This document shows, piece after piece, positions 50,412 through 60,929 of a stretch of DNA of 64,000 bases; the first letter of the stretch is position 1; the number at the start of each line of letters is the position of its first letter. The stretch covers positions 123,567-187,566 of the forward strand of contig WYBM01000026.1 of the NCBI GenBank assembly GCA_011525915.1, in the 5' to 3' direction. The notes under the pieces were generated by a model. That model was not told the DNA's origin. It searched no databases and saw only the letters and a program-made list of their open reading frames with translations. This DNA is from Ardenticatenaceae bacterium. Lineage in GTDB: Bacteria; Chloroflexota; Anaerolineae; Promineifilales; Promineifilaceae. The translations under genes were made by a program, and so were the position numbers.

Positions 50412-50512
50412 ACATTGCTCCATTCCATGGGATTAGCGCAATCATATCATGAGCGCCGTCTCTGACCAATGACTCTCAGGTAAACCCCATAAATCTTTGA
50501 ACGTAAAACGAG

Positions 50513-50570
50513 GCAGGGCAGGCACAAGGCCTGCCCCTACAATAGGTCATAAAACTTCTGGAACAGTGTC
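50513..50570. repeat. 58-bp dispersed hairpin element, copy B
   Basis: Ungapped partner of 17353-17410 (about 50 of 58 identical). Here the hairpin is better: GGGCAGGC-ACAAG-GCCTGCCC pairs perfectly and is followed by CTAC. It sits in a gene-free gap, unlike copy A. Confidence 0.75.
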
Positions 50571-50676
50571 GTACGTTCGCCCATTGCCTATTTAGCTGAA
50601 ATGGCTCACAATCATACTTGTTGCATCAATAAACTGTAAATGGTTTGTGCATAATATCTACTATGGTTTACCTGGT

Positions 50677-51669
50677 ATGAATCAGAACCACTTTCAACTG
50701 GAGCCTTTCTGCCCTGCGCGGGGCATTATCAATTGCCATATGCAGACGGTTGCCGGGCGATACGGCCGGCGTACAGATGGCATTATCTTTCACCGATGGC
50801 GCATTGATACACTCGATGGTGACTTTTTAGACCTGGACTTTCCTGAAGTCGCCGGCCATTTACCTGGTGACGACGCACCGCTGGTTTTGCTGCTGCACGG
50901 GTTAGAAGGCAGCGCCCGCTCTTTATATGCGTATGAGATGTACCGGCAACTGGCACAGCGCGGCATCCGCAGCGTGGGCATGAATTTCCGCTCATGCAGT
51001 GGGGTGGTTAACCGCACGCCGCGTTCTTACCATGCTGGTTTCACTGAGGATGTGCATTTTGTGGTCCAGAAACTGCAGAGGTGGTTCCCAGGCATCCCCC
51101 TGGGAGCGGTGGGGTTTTCATTGGGGGCTAATATGCTCTTAAAGTATGTAGGTGAGCAGAGAGAAAAGATATCGTTGGTCACGGCCGTGGCCGTTTCCCC
51201 CCCCTTTGCCTTAGACCGCGGCGCCGAAACAACGAAAAACAGTGTTGGTCAGGTGTATTTACGTTACTTTATGCGGGCACTGCGGCAGAAGCTCCAGGCC
51301 AGAGCCCCCCTGTTAGATGGGCTGGTAGATGTGGAGCAGGTGCTGGCCGCACAAACGTTCGCCGAACTTGACGCGTTATTAACGGTGCCTCTTTATGGTT
51401 TTGCAAACGTAGCCGACTATTACCAGCAGTGCAGCAGCGGCCGTTACCTGCCTGATATCCACATTCCCACGTTGATCATCCGGTCTCTCGATGACCCTGT
51501 TTTTGACCCGGCAGATGTGCCCCATGCGGCGATAGACGCCAACCCTTACCTGACGGCGGCCATCACCAAACATGGCGGGCACGTGGGCTTTGCCGAGGGT
51601 CAACCCGGTCACCTGGCGTGGTGGGCTGAACGGCAGGCCGCCCGCTTTCTGGCAGCTCACCTCTCATGA
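50677..51669 (+). CDS. YheT-family alpha/beta hydrolase
   Basis: 330 residues. The YheT/EMB8-type family is recognised by an N-terminal [11 protein letters not shown] (usual NGHLQT), [41 protein letters not shown], the nucleophile elbow [12 protein letters not shown] (Ser), [17 protein letters not shown] acid and HGGHVGF (His). Family members are esterases, and some hydrolyse lipids or medium-chain esters. An in-frame GTG 10 codons upstream is possible; neither start has a clear ribosome site. The gene overlaps the 3' end of convergent mgsA by 6 bp. Confidence 0.9.
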   Translation: MNQNHFQLEPFCPARGIINCHMQTVAGRYGRRTDGIIFHRWRIDTLDGDFLDLDFPEVAGHLPGDDAPLVLLLHGLEGSARSLYAYEMYRQLAQRGIRSVGMNFRSCSGVVNRTPRSYHAGFTEDVHFVVQKLQRWFPGIPLGAVGFSLGANMLLKYVGEQREKISLVTAVAVSPPFALDRGAETTKNSVGQVYLRYFMRALRQKLQARAPLLDGLVDVEQVLAAQTFAELDALLTVPLYGFANVADYYQQCSSGRYLPDIHIPTLIIRSLDDPVFDPADVPHAAIDANPYLTAAITKHGGHVGFAEGQPGHLAWWAERQAARFLAAHLS

Positions 51670-52146
51670 AGATGCCCCTGTCCCAAATTGATCGCTGAGC
51701 CGCTCTTTGTACTCATCATAATCCACCAGCAGGCGCATGTATTCACCAGACATCAGAGGGGAAGAGATAAGGAAGTCAGCCGTGGTACGATTGGTAGCCA
51801 CGGGAATGTTCCACACGGCTGCCAGGCGCAGTAGAGCTTTTACATCCGGGTCATGCGGCTGCGACATAAGCGGATCCCAAAAGAAGATGAGGCAGTCAAT
51901 CTCCCCTTCAGCAATTTTGGCCCCAATCTGCTGATCCCCGCCCAGCGGGCCGCTCATCATCCGGTGAATGGGCAAGGCCAACGCCTCTTGCAAAATCCAG
52001 CCAGTGGTGCCGGTGGCAAAAAGCATGTGCTGCTGCAGTGTATCCTTATTAAACCTGGCCCATTCTAACAGGTCATCCTTTTTATGATCGTGAGCTACAA
52101 GGGCGATTTTTTTGGTTTTACCCATACGCATATGATGATGTTTCAT
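51664..52146 (-). CDS. mgsA: Methylglyoxal synthase
   Basis: Converts dihydroxyacetone phosphate to methylglyoxal and phosphate, a bypass that relieves sugar-phosphate build-up. 160 residues. Diagnostic motifs are [47 protein letters not shown] (phosphate binding), [44 protein letters not shown] with the catalytic Asp in HDPD. The histidine-rich start MKHHHMRM is unusual but has a GAGG ribosome site. Methylglyoxal would suit the nearby glyoxalase II-like fold only loosely, as that gene lies 27 kb away. Confidence 0.95.
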   Translation of the reverse strand: MKHHHMRMGKTKKIALVAHDHKKDDLLEWARFNKDTLQQHMLFATGTTGWILQEALALPIHRMMSGPLGGDQQIGAKIAEGEIDCLIFFWDPLMSQPHDPDVKALLRLAAVWNIPVATNRTTADFLISSPLMSGEYMRLLVDYDEYKERLSDQFGTGASS

Positions 52147-52156
52147 AAGCTTTCCT

Positions 52157-55100
52157 CTAAGCGTGATGCAGCGCCAACGGGAGTTTGACAGTCACCGTCG
52201 TGCCCTGGTCAGGTATGCTATAAAGCTTGATACGGCCGTTGTGTCTTTCTACAATTTCTTTGGCTAACGTTAGCCCCAACCCTACACCGGGGATGGTGAG
52301 CTGGCCAACTTTGTGACCGCGATAGAAACGGTCAAATATATACGGCTGGTCTTGATCATCTATGCCCATGCCAGTATCGGTTATCTTTAAGTATGCAACT
52401 TGCTCACCCGCATTAAATGCCAGGGAAACGGTAATGCTGCCATTGTGGGTATAATTTACCGCATTCGCCAACAGATAGACCACCGCCTGACTCAACTGTC
52501 GGGCATCTCCCCATACTGGCGGCACATCAGAAGAAATGGCCAGGATCAAGTCCAGATTGGCAACGGCCAACCGGGGCATAAAAGGCTTTACGGCCGTGTT
52601 CACCACCTCTGCCAGGGACACCGCCTGGAAATCACTCGGCTCCACAATAACATTGGGGGCAGACACCTGCAAGGTCGTTTCTACAATTTGCGCCAGGCGG
52701 GCTGTCTGGCTTTCAATAACCTGCAAGTAATGTTCCTGTTTATCAGGCCGCCCCATCTTCAGCAAATCCAGATACAGGCTCATATTGGCTACCGGTGTGC
52801 GCAGTTCATGGGTAACGTCAGAAATAAACTTTGATTTTAGCTGATCCAATTCTTGTAACCGCACATACGCTGCTTGCAATTCCTGGGTACGTTCATTAAC
52901 ACGTTCTTCCAAAGATTCCATAACCTGCGCCCGATGGAGGGCATTGGCGGTAACATCTGTCATGGAGGTCAACAGCTGAACTTCAAAGGGCGTAAAATGA
53001 TATTCATACGCCATACCTATATGAATGACCCCAATAATCTGGCTTTCTGTTTGCAAGGGCAATGCAATGCCGGTACGCAGTGGGGCTCGGAATACTTCCT
53101 CACCTTCATGAAGATAAAAACGCTCATCCGTTTGCAAATCTTTAGAGACGTAGGTCTTCCCGGTAGCGGCTACATGGCCGGTAATGCCCTGCCCCAACTG
53201 GTGGGCTAAACCGAGCGGGTAACCACCTGGCGGATAAACCGCCGCGGAAACAACCTGTTGTTTTTCCTGGTCAAGCAGGTAAATGACGCCTACTGAAGCG
53301 TTAATAGCGCGAACAATATTCTCCAGCACAATGGGCAGCATGTCGGCCACAGAGTGGGCCTCACGCAGGTCAGCCGTCACCACCCCCAGAATCTCTAGTT
53401 CACGGGCACGTTCATGGGTTTGTTCAAACAGACGCGCTTTTTGAATGACCACTGCCATCTGGTCGGCCATCGTTGTCAATAAAGCCACGTCCGCAGAGGT
53501 GAAGGTAAAAGGCTGTTGACTATCCACATTAATGGCGCCCAACACGGCCGTGTCCGTCTTAATAGGTACGGCCAACTCAGAACGAATGTTAAACCCCGGC
53601 AGTTGGAAAAAATCAGGATTTGACAGGGTATCGTTCTCCAATACGCATTCACCCCCGGCGACTGCCTGCCCAATAATGCCCTTACCCACTGGCTGCCGAT
53701 AATCAGCATCATTTAACAGAGATTCATAAGCACCCGCTACGCTGTACAGCACCATGTCTTGTGGTTGATCAACATCAACGATGAAGATGGCCACATTATG
53801 GTATTGAAAATCCTCACGTAACCGGGTCGCTACCAGGTCAGTGACTTCCTGAACATTAACCAGACCAACCATTTTGGCACTGAGCCCATTTAATACCGCT
53901 AATTGCTGGGCCTGCCGCCGGGATTCTGTAAACAATTGTGCATGTTGTAACGCTAAAGCCACTTGATGTGTCAGGCCCGCCAGGCGGGCTTTATGGTATT
54001 CGCGGTAAAAGCCTGGTTCGGTTTTGTCCACACATAAAAAGCCCGCCACGGCATCAGCAATTAATAAAGGGACGCCAATCCAAGATTGGATATGGCGCGT
54101 GGCTTCTGTCACTGTCCAGCCTTCAAACTCGCAGACATAACTCAGGCAAAGAGGCTGTTTTGTTTCCGCCATTGTCCGGAAGGTAGCAATCGTCGTCAGT
54201 GAAAAGGGCTCACCAGCAAGTTGGTCTGGCGGCAGATCAGTAAAAGATTCATAGCCTTGCACCCGGACGAGACGTACAATACCTTCTTCCAGCAATGAAA
54301 CATTGGCCGTGTCATAGGGCACTATCAGTTGAATCTGGGCCAGGATCGTATCTAACAGGCTTTCATAGTCCAGCGTGGCGGTGAGGGCCATGCCAATGTT
54401 GTGCAGCGTTTGGGCCAGCACGCGTTGTTCTCGTTCAGATTGTAACAGCCGGTCTCTGGCTATGGCCAGCGCAATCTGGCTGGCGGCCTGCTCACCCAGC
54501 GCAATCTTGTCTGGTGTAATGACATACTTGTCATCAAAAATAATGAGAATAGCACCCAGTTTTTGCCCGCTAATCATCAGGGGCAGTGCTAACATAGAGG
54601 TGCCTTGAAAGGCTTCAAATTGATAGAAATAACTGTAGGGAGATTGGTCGATGTTGGCAATGACTAATGGTCTTCCAGATGTCAAAACTGTTTCTGTTAC
54701 ACTGGGATGGTCAGAGATACGGGATAGTGTGGCGTATGTACTGTGTAAAGGGCCATACGCGGCGGTAGGTTTTGCTTTTTGCTGTTCTTCATCCCAGATA
54801 GTAATGTAACAGCCTTCTGCTAGAAAAAGATCACCCAGCCGGTCTGCAAAACGCTGTAACATGGTATTCATGTCCAGGTCACTAATACCAGTACGGGTAA
54901 TATCATTAAGAAGGGTGGTGCGGTAAGCAAATTGTTCCAGGGATTCGTTAGCAGACTCCAGGCGGTTTTGCGCCTGACGGACGGCCGTCTGGTCTTCAAT
55001 GGTACACAAAATACCCAAGGGCTGTTCACGCTCATAAATGAGGGAAAATTGCAAATAAAGCCAGGTAACGCCCTCTGGTTTAGAAGATGAAGACAAGATA

Positions 55101-56053
55101 ACGCCCAGGCTGCGATCTTCGGAAAAAACTTTGGCCGCTTTCTGTAAAAATGTCAGGATGCCTTCACGGTTGACGGCCGTTTCCGCCACATGCGTCAAAA
55201 TGGTAAACAAAGTCTGGTCATGGTTTTTGCTAAAGATACCCAGCAAGTGCCGGGCCGCCTGGTTAGATTCAAGCAGGCGCCAATTTTGGTCAAACACCAT
55301 TAAGCCAAATGCCGCCGTATCCAGCGCCTGCTGCATGCCCACCGTCACCGGTGACAATACCCGGTAGCGCAAGATGGCCCAGGTAGCCATGGTAGCAATA
55401 GACAGCGATCCCATCAGCGCGGCGATCCTGGGGACACGCCACCAGGCCAGGCCGTTAATGACATACATCACCAATAAAATGACCAGCAGCCGTCTGGCTA
55501 AAACCTTCTTTTGTGGCGGCACAATACCGGTGAGCAATGATACGATCACCAGCAGTGGGAATAGAAGGTGGGTATATTTCACATTGAGGGCATATAAAAA
55601 CGGGCCTGCCAGACCTGTCAGGTAGACAACAAGCGATACATAGCCACGGGTATAAGAAGCCTCCTCGAACCGAAAAACCAGATTTGCAGGCACAAACAGA
55701 TCCAGCACGAGCAAAAAAACGGAAACGGCCCACACGCCACTAATCAGCCATAAACTTTGACGGCCGTAACGAAAATCTGGGGTTACTAACGCCACCAACA
55801 AGAAGGCCAACAACGCGGTAGCACAAAAGATGGCAAACACATGAAACCAGGCGCCCACCGCCGCTACCAGGAATGTGGGCGCTGTGACGACTAATAAGAT
55901 GCTGGCAGCACCGCCAGCCAGCGCCAACATCAACAACGCAAATACCCGGTTGGCAAACGCACGGGGGCTCGCCAGAAAACCATAGGTCATCAGCACAAGT
56001 TCAATGCTAATAACAACAATAGCCAGATAAGTGATGGTGTAGTCTATTGGCAT
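52157..56053 (-). CDS. Multi-GAF membrane sensor histidine kinase
   Basis: 1298 residues. Seven or so N-terminal TM helices (1-225) of the type seen in 7TM histidine kinase sensors, a PAS domain (about 240-375; [24 protein letters not shown]), then four GAF domains (about 400-545, 555-710, 720-870 and 885-1040). A coiled coil leads to HisKA with the H-box [20 protein letters not shown] (His near 1080). The HATPase_c domain has N box [15 protein letters not shown]1 [11 protein letters not shown] box YIFDRFYRG and G2 [17 protein letters not shown]. It autophosphorylates and passes phosphate to a response regulator not found nearby. The start is an ATG with GGAAG. mgsA follows after 10 bp, possibly co-transcribed. 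Confidence 0.92.
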   Translation of the reverse strand: MPIDYTITYLAIVVISIELVLMTYGFLASPRAFANRVFALLMLALAGGAASILLVVTAPTFLVAAVGAWFHVFAIFCATALLAFLLVALVTPDFRYGRQSLWLISGVWAVSVFLLVLDLFVPANLVFRFEEASYTRGYVSLVVYLTGLAGPFLYALNVKYTHLLFPLLVIVSLLTGIVPPQKKVLARRLLVILLVMYVINGLAWWRVPRIAALMGSLSIATMATWAILRYRVLSPVTVGMQQALDTAAFGLMVFDQNWRLLESNQAARHLLGIFSKNHDQTLFTILTHVAETAVNREGILTFLQKAAKVFSEDRSLGVILSSSSKPEGVTWLYLQFSLIYEREQPLGILCTIEDQTAVRQAQNRLESANESLEQFAYRTTLLNDITRTGISDLDMNTMLQRFADRLGDLFLAEGCYITIWDEEQQKAKPTAAYGPLHSTYATLSRISDHPSVTETVLTSGRPLVIANIDQSPYSYFYQFEAFQGTSMLALPLMISGQKLGAILIIFDDKYVITPDKIALGEQAASQIALAIARDRLLQSEREQRVLAQTLHNIGMALTATLDYESLLDTILAQIQLIVPYDTANVSLLEEGIVRLVRVQGYESFTDLPPDQLAGEPFSLTTIATFRTMAETKQPLCLSYVCEFEGWTVTEATRHIQSWIGVPLLIADAVAGFLCVDKTEPGFYREYHKARLAGLTHQVALALQHAQLFTESRRQAQQLAVLNGLSAKMVGLVNVQEVTDLVATRLREDFQYHNVAIFIVDVDQPQDMVLYSVAGAYESLLNDADYRQPVGKGIIGQAVAGGECVLENDTLSNPDFFQLPGFNIRSELAVPIKTDTAVLGAINVDSQQPFTFTSADVALLTTMADQMAVVIQKARLFEQTHERARELEILGVVTADLREAHSVADMLPIVLENIVRAINASVGVIYLLDQEKQQVVSAAVYPPGGYPLGLAHQLGQGITGHVAATGKTYVSKDLQTDERFYLHEGEEVFRAPLRTGIALPLQTESQIIGVIHIGMAYEYHFTPFEVQLLTSMTDVTANALHRAQVMESLEERVNERTQELQAAYVRLQELDQLKSKFISDVTHELRTPVANMSLYLDLLKMGRPDKQEHYLQVIESQTARLAQIVETTLQVSAPNVIVEPSDFQAVSLAEVVNTAVKPFMPRLAVANLDLILAISSDVPPVWGDARQLSQAVVYLLANAVNYTHNGSITVSLAFNAGEQVAYLKITDTGMGIDDQDQPYIFDRFYRGHKVGQLTIPGVGLGLTLAKEIVERHNGRIKLYSIPDQGTTVTVKLPLALHHA

Positions 56054-56094
56054 GATATCTTCCAATACGCAGCGGAAATACAGCTAGTACCAGC

Positions 56095-56286
56095 CATCAG
56101 AAGTCAGTGATTCAGAAGTCAGTAATCAGTGGTCAGTAACCAATGGTCAGTAGACGTTTGCGAGTGCCAGGCTCCACTGAACACTGCCCACTGATCACTG
56201 AAAACTGATCCCTGAATCAGTGGTCAGTAGACGTTTGCGAGTGCCAGGCCCCACTGAACACTGCCCACTGATCACTGAAAACTGAT
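56095..56286. repeat. (TCAGTNN)n heptad cluster with a 77-bp tandem duplication, locus 4
   Basis: After several TCAGT words, a 77-bp unit starting GGTCAGTAGACG (56145-56221) is repeated at 56222-56286 with one substitution over the 65 shared bases. Each copy contains ACTGATCACTGAAAACTGAT, the core also present at 24401-24420, and TCAGT words that can pair with it. Confidence 0.85.
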
Positions 56287-56384
56287 GCCAGGCAGGTGAT
56301 CAATAATAAAAATTGTATCACTTCCCGGATCCATATAACACCTGACCTTTGACGCAATGATCACCAGATAAACGTGGGCATCTT

Positions 56385-56418
56385 TTGACCGTGCCAACCG
56401 GCACGATACTGATACAAT
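56385..56418 (+). promoter_or_regulatory. Possible era promoter with overlapping palindrome
   Basis: TTGACC (56385-56390) overlaps CGTGCC-AACC-GGCACG (56390-56405). TACAAT (56413-56418) follows with a longer-than-ideal 22-bp gap, so the exact promoter is uncertain. Confidence 0.3.
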
Positions 56419-56453
56419 ACATTTATAGATGGCATGATAAAAGGATTGATGAG

Positions 56454-57380
56454 ATGGGAGAATATGACGTTCCCGCCGGATACAAATCCGGTTATGTGGC
56501 TGTAGTGGGCCGGCCAAACGTGGGCAAAAGCACCTTGATGAATGCTTTTTTAGGCGAGAAGATCGCCATTGTGTCCCCGCGGCCGCAAACAACACGGCAG
56601 CGCCAGTTAGGCATTTTAACGACAGAATCGGTCCAGATTATATTCATGGACACGCCGGGCATCATGCAGCCGCGCCACAAGCTGGATGAGTTTATGGTGG
56701 CTACGGCCGTAGAAACCTTGCAAGATGCCGACGTCATTTTATGGCTGGTAGATGTCAACGAACCTGTTGGTGGCAGTGACAGGGCCATTGCGGCGCAGGT
56801 GGCCGCCGCAAATACCCCTGTCATCCTGGCCTTGAATAAAAGCGACCTGCTGCCGCCAGACGAGGTTATCCCAGGCACAACCGCTTACCGGGAATTGCTG
56901 CCGGAAGCTGCCTGGGTTTTATTCTCCGCGCAGACGGGTCACGGCCGTGACGAACTGCTGCATCTGATTATAGATGCCCTGCCTGAAGGCCCCCGTTATT
57001 ACCCGGAAGACCAGTTAACAGATGTGTTTGTGCGGGATATGGCCGCCGAATTTATCCGAGAACAATTGATGCAGCAGCTGCGGGATGAGATTCCTTATGG
57101 TACGGCCGTGCAACTGCTGGAATTTAAAGAACGTGACAATGGCATTATCTATATCAGCGCCAACATTTTTATAGAACGTGACAGCCACAAGCGCATTATC
57201 ATCGGCGCCAAAGGTCAGCAGTTAAAAGAGATTGGGGCGGCGGCACGCGCTCAACTGGAAGAGCTGGTGGGCAGCAAGGTCTTTCTGGAATTATGGGTAA
57301 AGGTAGAGCCAAAATGGCGGTACAATGAAAAAGTATTAAAGCGCCTGGGTTACAGCAGCGCGGCAGCCAGGAAACCATAA
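56454..57380 (+). CDS. era: GTPase Era
   Basis: A 308-residue GTPase needed for 30S subunit maturation. G1 GRPNVGKST, G2 region PQTTRQRQLG, G3 DTPGIMQPRHKL, G4 NKSD and G5 FSAQTGHG are in order. The C-terminal KH domain carries RDSHKRIIIGAKGQQLKEIGAAARAQLEELVGSKVFLELWVKV. The ATG used here has AAAGGA 10 bases upstream; 23 additional in-frame codons upstream lack a ribosome site and similarity to Era. The N-terminal tail EYDVPAGYKSGYVAVVG is normal for the family. Confidence 0.96.
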   Translation: MGEYDVPAGYKSGYVAVVGRPNVGKSTLMNAFLGEKIAIVSPRPQTTRQRQLGILTTESVQIIFMDTPGIMQPRHKLDEFMVATAVETLQDADVILWLVDVNEPVGGSDRAIAAQVAAANTPVILALNKSDLLPPDEVIPGTTAYRELLPEAAWVLFSAQTGHGRDELLHLIIDALPEGPRYYPEDQLTDVFVRDMAAEFIREQLMQQLRDEIPYGTAVQLLEFKERDNGIIYISANIFIERDSHKRIIIGAKGQQLKEIGAAARAQLEELVGSKVFLELWVKVEPKWRYNEKVLKRLGYSSAAARKP

Positions 57381-57442
57381 AACGGAAGCGGAGCCCGTCC
57401 GTGCATGAGAATAAAATTAGATAACGTTTTTCCCAGTAACGG

Positions 57443-57470
57443 GTTACGGCCGTGCCGGGTTTTTGTATAA
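57443..57470 (+). promoter_or_regulatory. Candidate promoter for the Tat-exported protein
   Basis: A perfect TATAAT (57465-57470) with TTACGG 16 bp upstream; the -35 overlaps an ACGGCCGT octamer. About 90 bases before the start codon at 57561. Confidence 0.45.
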
Positions 57471-57560
57471 TGGCGGGTAAGCAATACTGACACCACGCCG
57501 TGCACAAGTGATAGGCAGCGGGCGAGGCGCCCCTGTGGGTGCGCCCATAAGGAGAACACA

Positions 57561-58619
57561 ATGGCCGAGCATGAGGAACAAGCGATCAGTCGTAGAGGTT
57601 TTTTAGCCGCGGCAGCAGTCACGGCCGCCGCCGCCACAGCCACAGGGGCCGGCGCCGCCTTTCTCAAACAGGCACAGCAGCCGAGTGCTACCATCGCCAC
57701 GGTGCCCGGCGCCGCCCCTACCCTTTCTGTACCGCTGTTGTCTGCCAACACCGCGGCCAATGCCGCGGCCAATGACACTTTTGCCCAGCTGGCTGCCGCC
57801 CAGGCTGAAAACATGCGTTTACAGGCGGCCTTAGATGCCGCCAACCGCCAGCTAACCGCCGGGCAGCAGCATGATGCCTCTACCCTGAATGCGCATGAGG
57901 CCATTCAGGTAGAACTGGCGACGGCCAATGAACGTGTCAGCCTACTAGCGGGATTGCTGGCATTGTATGAACAGTTAGAGGGGGTGGACCTGGATGCAGC
58001 CTTGCAAGATGGCATGACGGCCGTGTCCACGGCCGTCACTGATATGCTCACCGATATTCCCACCCTGGAAGAAAGTCTGGCCGCCGGCACGCTGGCGCTG
58101 GCCGAAGTAGAAAACCATCTACCGGTGTTGGCCAATGGCCAGGCCTGGCTGCAGGCTCACCTGGGTAAGTTAGACGGCTATTTCCGGCACCTTGAGGGCC
58201 TGCTCATAGAGGCAGTAGAGGCCGCTGGGCCATTCCTGCAAATGATCAATGACTGGTTTGCTGGGGTTAAAAAGTGGCTGCCCTTTGGCATAGGTGAAAA
58301 AGCGGCCACTATTATGCAATCTGTGACCACCCTGCTCATGGAAACGCCAGGCACCATCACCGGGCTAAACACCAACATCGCCCAGCCACTGGATGTATGG
58401 CTGGCACGCGACGCCCAAAACGAAATGGCGCTAACCCACACGCTCGTCAAGCCCTTACGGGATGATGTGATGGTAAAAACAGGGGATACCTTGGCTAAGG
58501 CCAGGGGGGTTCAGTCGGTTTATACTACCCAACTGCAACAGCCGGTGCATACGGCCGTGGCCCAAAAGCAAATCTTACGCAACCTCATCACCGACTACCG
58601 CCAACAGCATCAGGTATAA
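57561..58619 (+). CDS. Tat-exported coiled-coil protein
   Basis: 352 residues, function not recognised. The N-terminus has a twin-arginine signal (ISRRGFLAAAAVTAAAATATGAGAAFL), so it is probably exported folded. An Ala-rich helical segment (about 60-120) is followed by a long amphipathic helical region (VSLLAGLLALYEQLEGVDLDAALQDGMTAVSTAVTDMLTDIPTLEESLAAGTLALAEVENHLPVL...). No cofactor or metal motif is visible, which is odd for a Tat substrate. AAGGAG precedes the ATG. Two octamers overlap closely near 58017 within the gene. Confidence 0.7.
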   Translation: MAEHEEQAISRRGFLAAAAVTAAAATATGAGAAFLKQAQQPSATIATVPGAAPTLSVPLLSANTAANAAANDTFAQLAAAQAENMRLQAALDAANRQLTAGQQHDASTLNAHEAIQVELATANERVSLLAGLLALYEQLEGVDLDAALQDGMTAVSTAVTDMLTDIPTLEESLAAGTLALAEVENHLPVLANGQAWLQAHLGKLDGYFRHLEGLLIEAVEAAGPFLQMINDWFAGVKKWLPFGIGEKAATIMQSVTTLLMETPGTITGLNTNIAQPLDVWLARDAQNEMALTHTLVKPLRDDVMVKTGDTLAKARGVQSVYTTQLQQPVHTAVAQKQILRNLITDYRQQHQV

Positions 58620-58647
58620 GGCTTGTTTACAGTGAACTTGGTGTTTT

Positions 58648-58732
58648 AAAGTGATCAGTAGTCAGTTGTCAGTAATCAGTTGGGGGTTCTTCTGGACTGA
58701 TGACTGGGCACTGATGACTGATTACCTGGTAG
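58648..58732. repeat. (TCAGTNN)n heptad cluster, locus 5
   Basis: TCAGTAGTCAGTTGTCAGTAATCAGT on one side and ACTGATGACTGGGCACTGATGACTGAT on the other, split by a G-rich loop, so the whole 85 bp can fold as a hairpin between convergent genes. Confidence 0.75.
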
Positions 58733-58783
58733 AAGTCCAAAGTTATTCTTGAACGAACCCCAGCAATGCCATCCCCGGTTCAT

Positions 58784-59983
58784 TCAGAGCCGTTGTGGCG
58801 TGCTCACCGTCCGCAGCTGTAACAGGTGACGATTTAACGTCAGGCGTTGTAATGCTTCTTCACGCCAGTCATGAAGCGCCAGGTTGCCACGCAGTGCCTC
58901 ATCATACGTCTGGCATAGTTGTTGTATCAGGCAAGGCCAACAAGCGCTCTGCTCCACTATCCATCTGGCATCCTCATCCGTAAACGGCAATCCGGCACAA
59001 TGAATAAGCTCCATGGCTTCGCTTTCTGTCAAAGCGTTTAAGGCTACGGCATGGAACATGTTAAAAAAGAGAGAGGTCTGGCCGCGCCGGGTAGACAACT
59101 TATGAAGCGCTTTGCGTGAGGTAATGGCAAAGGCTAAAAGGCCATTGGTATGGTAACTAACTAACGAGCGCATGCTATCCCAGAGTGCCGGCGGCAGATC
59201 TGGTGCTGATAAGGCAGCCTCAACTTCATCTATGAGCACCAAGCATGGCCGGGTCCATGTATGATGGACAGCTGCTTCCATAAAATCTGCCAGCGTATAA
59301 GATGCTAACACGGGAAGGCCCAATTCCGTCTGCAGATAGCGTAAAAGATAACCCAACTGCTGCATACGCACATCACAAAAATCTACCATCACCCAGGTAA
59401 CCTCTTCAGGTCGTGGCAGCCAATCTGTTTTTTGCCCCGGTCGCACTTGATCCAGCGGCGCTCTGGTAATTTTGGGCAAATAATGCAGTAGTGAGCTTTT
59501 GCCGCTGCGGTGGGGGCCAATAATAGCTACGTGTTCCATATACGGCCGCTGCCAGCAGTTAAAGATGCGCGTCAACTCTCTTTCGCGGCCAAAAAACAGG
59601 TAGGGTTTGGTGATGGGCGGGCCATACAAATATGGGGAGGAAAGGTCCGCCGGCTTGTGTTTGATCATAGGAGCCGGTGAGGGGAAAAGCTGGTCAGTAA
59701 AATGTTTGGGGGCCGAGTGTTTAGCACTGCGCAAAAACTGTTCACATCCCTGTTTATCCAGGCCCTGGCGAGATACCAACCAGCAAGTCAATGCTTCTAA
59801 ATCTTTCTCGGTAGGAAGATGGCCTTTGCGTAGATACTGCACGTAAGAACGGCCGTGACGCCCCAGGGTAAACCCTAACTCATCCTCGATAATACCAATA
59901 TCAATGCCGGCTTCTAACTTGACCCGCTGCACAGACTTGTCTAACAGCCGCTTAAACAACAAAGATGTTGCTGGCATGATCAT
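58784..59983 (-). CDS. HTH-like domain fused to an AAA/STAND-type ATPase
   Basis: 399 residues. Residues 20-100 (IGIIEDELGFTLGRHGRSYVQYLRKGHLPTEKDLEAL...QLFP) match the N-terminal domain of the membrane regulator at 9311-11209. After a linker, FFGRERELTRIF (130-141) introduces an ATPase: Walker A GPHRSGKSS (156-164), Walker B CLVLIDEVEAAL (about 245-256), and arginine-rich sensor regions (AFAITSRKALHKLSTRRG). Such ATPases switch on ATP binding. The protein could be a signalling or defence NTPase lacking its effector domain. A palindrome lies just upstream of the start. No partner gene is adjacent. Confidence 0.75.
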   Translation of the reverse strand: MIMPATSLLFKRLLDKSVQRVKLEAGIDIGIIEDELGFTLGRHGRSYVQYLRKGHLPTEKDLEALTCWLVSRQGLDKQGCEQFLRSAKHSAPKHFTDQLFPSPAPMIKHKPADLSSPYLYGPPITKPYLFFGRERELTRIFNCWQRPYMEHVAIIGPHRSGKSSLLHYLPKITRAPLDQVRPGQKTDWLPRPEEVTWVMVDFCDVRMQQLGYLLRYLQTELGLPVLASYTLADFMEAAVHHTWTRPCLVLIDEVEAALSAPDLPPALWDSMRSLVSYHTNGLLAFAITSRKALHKLSTRRGQTSLFFNMFHAVALNALTESEAMELIHCAGLPFTDEDARWIVEQSACWPCLIQQLCQTYDEALRGNLALHDWREEALQRLTLNRHLLQLRTVSTPQRL

Positions 59984-60329
59984 TTTATCCCTATACTCCG
60001 ATCATTCGGAGTGCCACCTAATGCCAACAATACTGATCAATCGTAGCTGAAATACAATACGCTTCTCCTCATACTCTGGCAATGTAAATTGTAACAAACA
60101 TACACCAATTGGCGAGTGGCAAAAAGTGGACAAAAGCCTTGCCTGCCAGGGTCACCATGTAAATTCTGGGTTAAGGAGGAGAAAGTTCATGTGAGTCAGT
60201 AGTAAGCAATCTATACCCCTGTCACCTGTTGATTGTATCCAAATAACATCTAATGGTGTGGGCATTTCCTCAAGTACAGGCCTGCTTCCTGCTAGAGGAA
60301 ATGGCAACACGGCCCCAAAGGAGCGTATC
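59984..60329. other. 346-bp divergent region
   Basis: Contains the ACTCCGA palindrome near the ATPase gene and, on plus, an AAGGAGGA sequence (60173-60180) followed by ATG TGA. Nothing else recognisable. Confidence 0.5.
59995..60012. promoter_or_regulatory. Candidate operator upstream of the ATPase gene
   Basis: ACTCCGA-TCAT-TCGGAGT, perfect 7-bp arms, 12 bp before the ATPase ATG. It shares TCGGA/TCCGA elements with the palindrome upstream of the other gene that has the same N-terminal domain. Confidence 0.45.
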
Positions 60330-60899
60330 ATGAAGGTTAAGAACGTTCGGTTTGCTTTCATTTTGTTGTGTCTGCTGGCCGTTGCTGTCACAAGCGTCAG
60401 TGCTTATGTTTACAATGGCCGAAAATGGGCATCACGGACAATCTCTTACGACAAACACACATTGAGTAGTGCCTGGCAAACGGCAGCGTGGAACGGTGCC
60501 TCTCGCTGGAACCTGGTCACCCCCTCTAACTTTCAGTGGGTGGCCTCTGATTCAGGGGATAATGACATTTACCTGGCCGCGATTGACGGACAATATGGCA
60601 CGCTGGCCGTGGCCACCACCTGGTATTCCGGCAGCACCATCACTCGCGCTACCATTAAGTTTGATACGGGAGAAACCTGGTACACGGGCACCGGCACCCC
60701 TTCAAGCAGTCAGGTTGATGCCTACTCCATTGCCGCACACGAGTTTGGTCATGCCCTAGGGCTGGGCCACACCAATATAAGCTGCAGTGGCAGCGAATCT
60801 TCACGCCCGACCATGTGTGCCAGCTATAGTTATGGCAAAACCTATTTCCGCAGCCTGCACAGCGATGACAGCAGTGGGTTGAACTACATTTATCCGTAG
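60330..60899 (+). CDS. Secreted matrixin-like (M10) zinc metalloprotease
   Basis: 189 residues. Signal peptide MKVKNVRFAFILLCLLAVAVTSVSA is followed directly by a compact catalytic domain. The zinc site HEFGHALGLGH (H137, E138, H141, H147) is complete and the Met-turn is at PTMCASYS (M162), as in matrixins. It lacks the pro-domain cysteine switch of animal enzymes and any C-terminal binding domain, so it is close to a minimal protease. The frame extends 24 codons upstream, but this ATG has AAGGAG and begins the signal peptide. A lipoprotein gene follows 30 bp later, likely co-transcribed; it could modulate the protease. Confidence 0.88.
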   Translation: MKVKNVRFAFILLCLLAVAVTSVSAYVYNGRKWASRTISYDKHTLSSAWQTAAWNGASRWNLVTPSNFQWVASDSGDNDIYLAAIDGQYGTLAVATTWYSGSTITRATIKFDTGETWYTGTGTPSSSQVDAYSIAAHEFGHALGLGHTNISCSGSESSRPTMCASYSYGKTYFRSLHSDDSSGLNYIYP

Positions 60900-60929
60900 C
60901 CATAAGCCCCTCACCCTTAGGAGATGATA

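Larger units (their letters stand above)
56054..56453. other. 400-bp gap between kinase and era
   Basis: Contains the heptad-repeat cluster (about 56095-56286) and, nearer era, a promoter-like stretch. No coding potential seen. Confidence 0.6.

Noticed and set aside
56095..56286. CRISPR array
   Set aside because: Repeats are degenerate 7-bp words and a single 77-bp tandem duplication, with no regular repeat-spacer pattern and no cas genes in the window.
60173..60194. Strong ribosome site followed by ATG TGA, in frame with the matrixin gene
   Set aside because: A second selenoprotein was considered, but no CxxU context or SECIS-like hairpin is seen and the matrixin has its own ribosome site and signal peptide.
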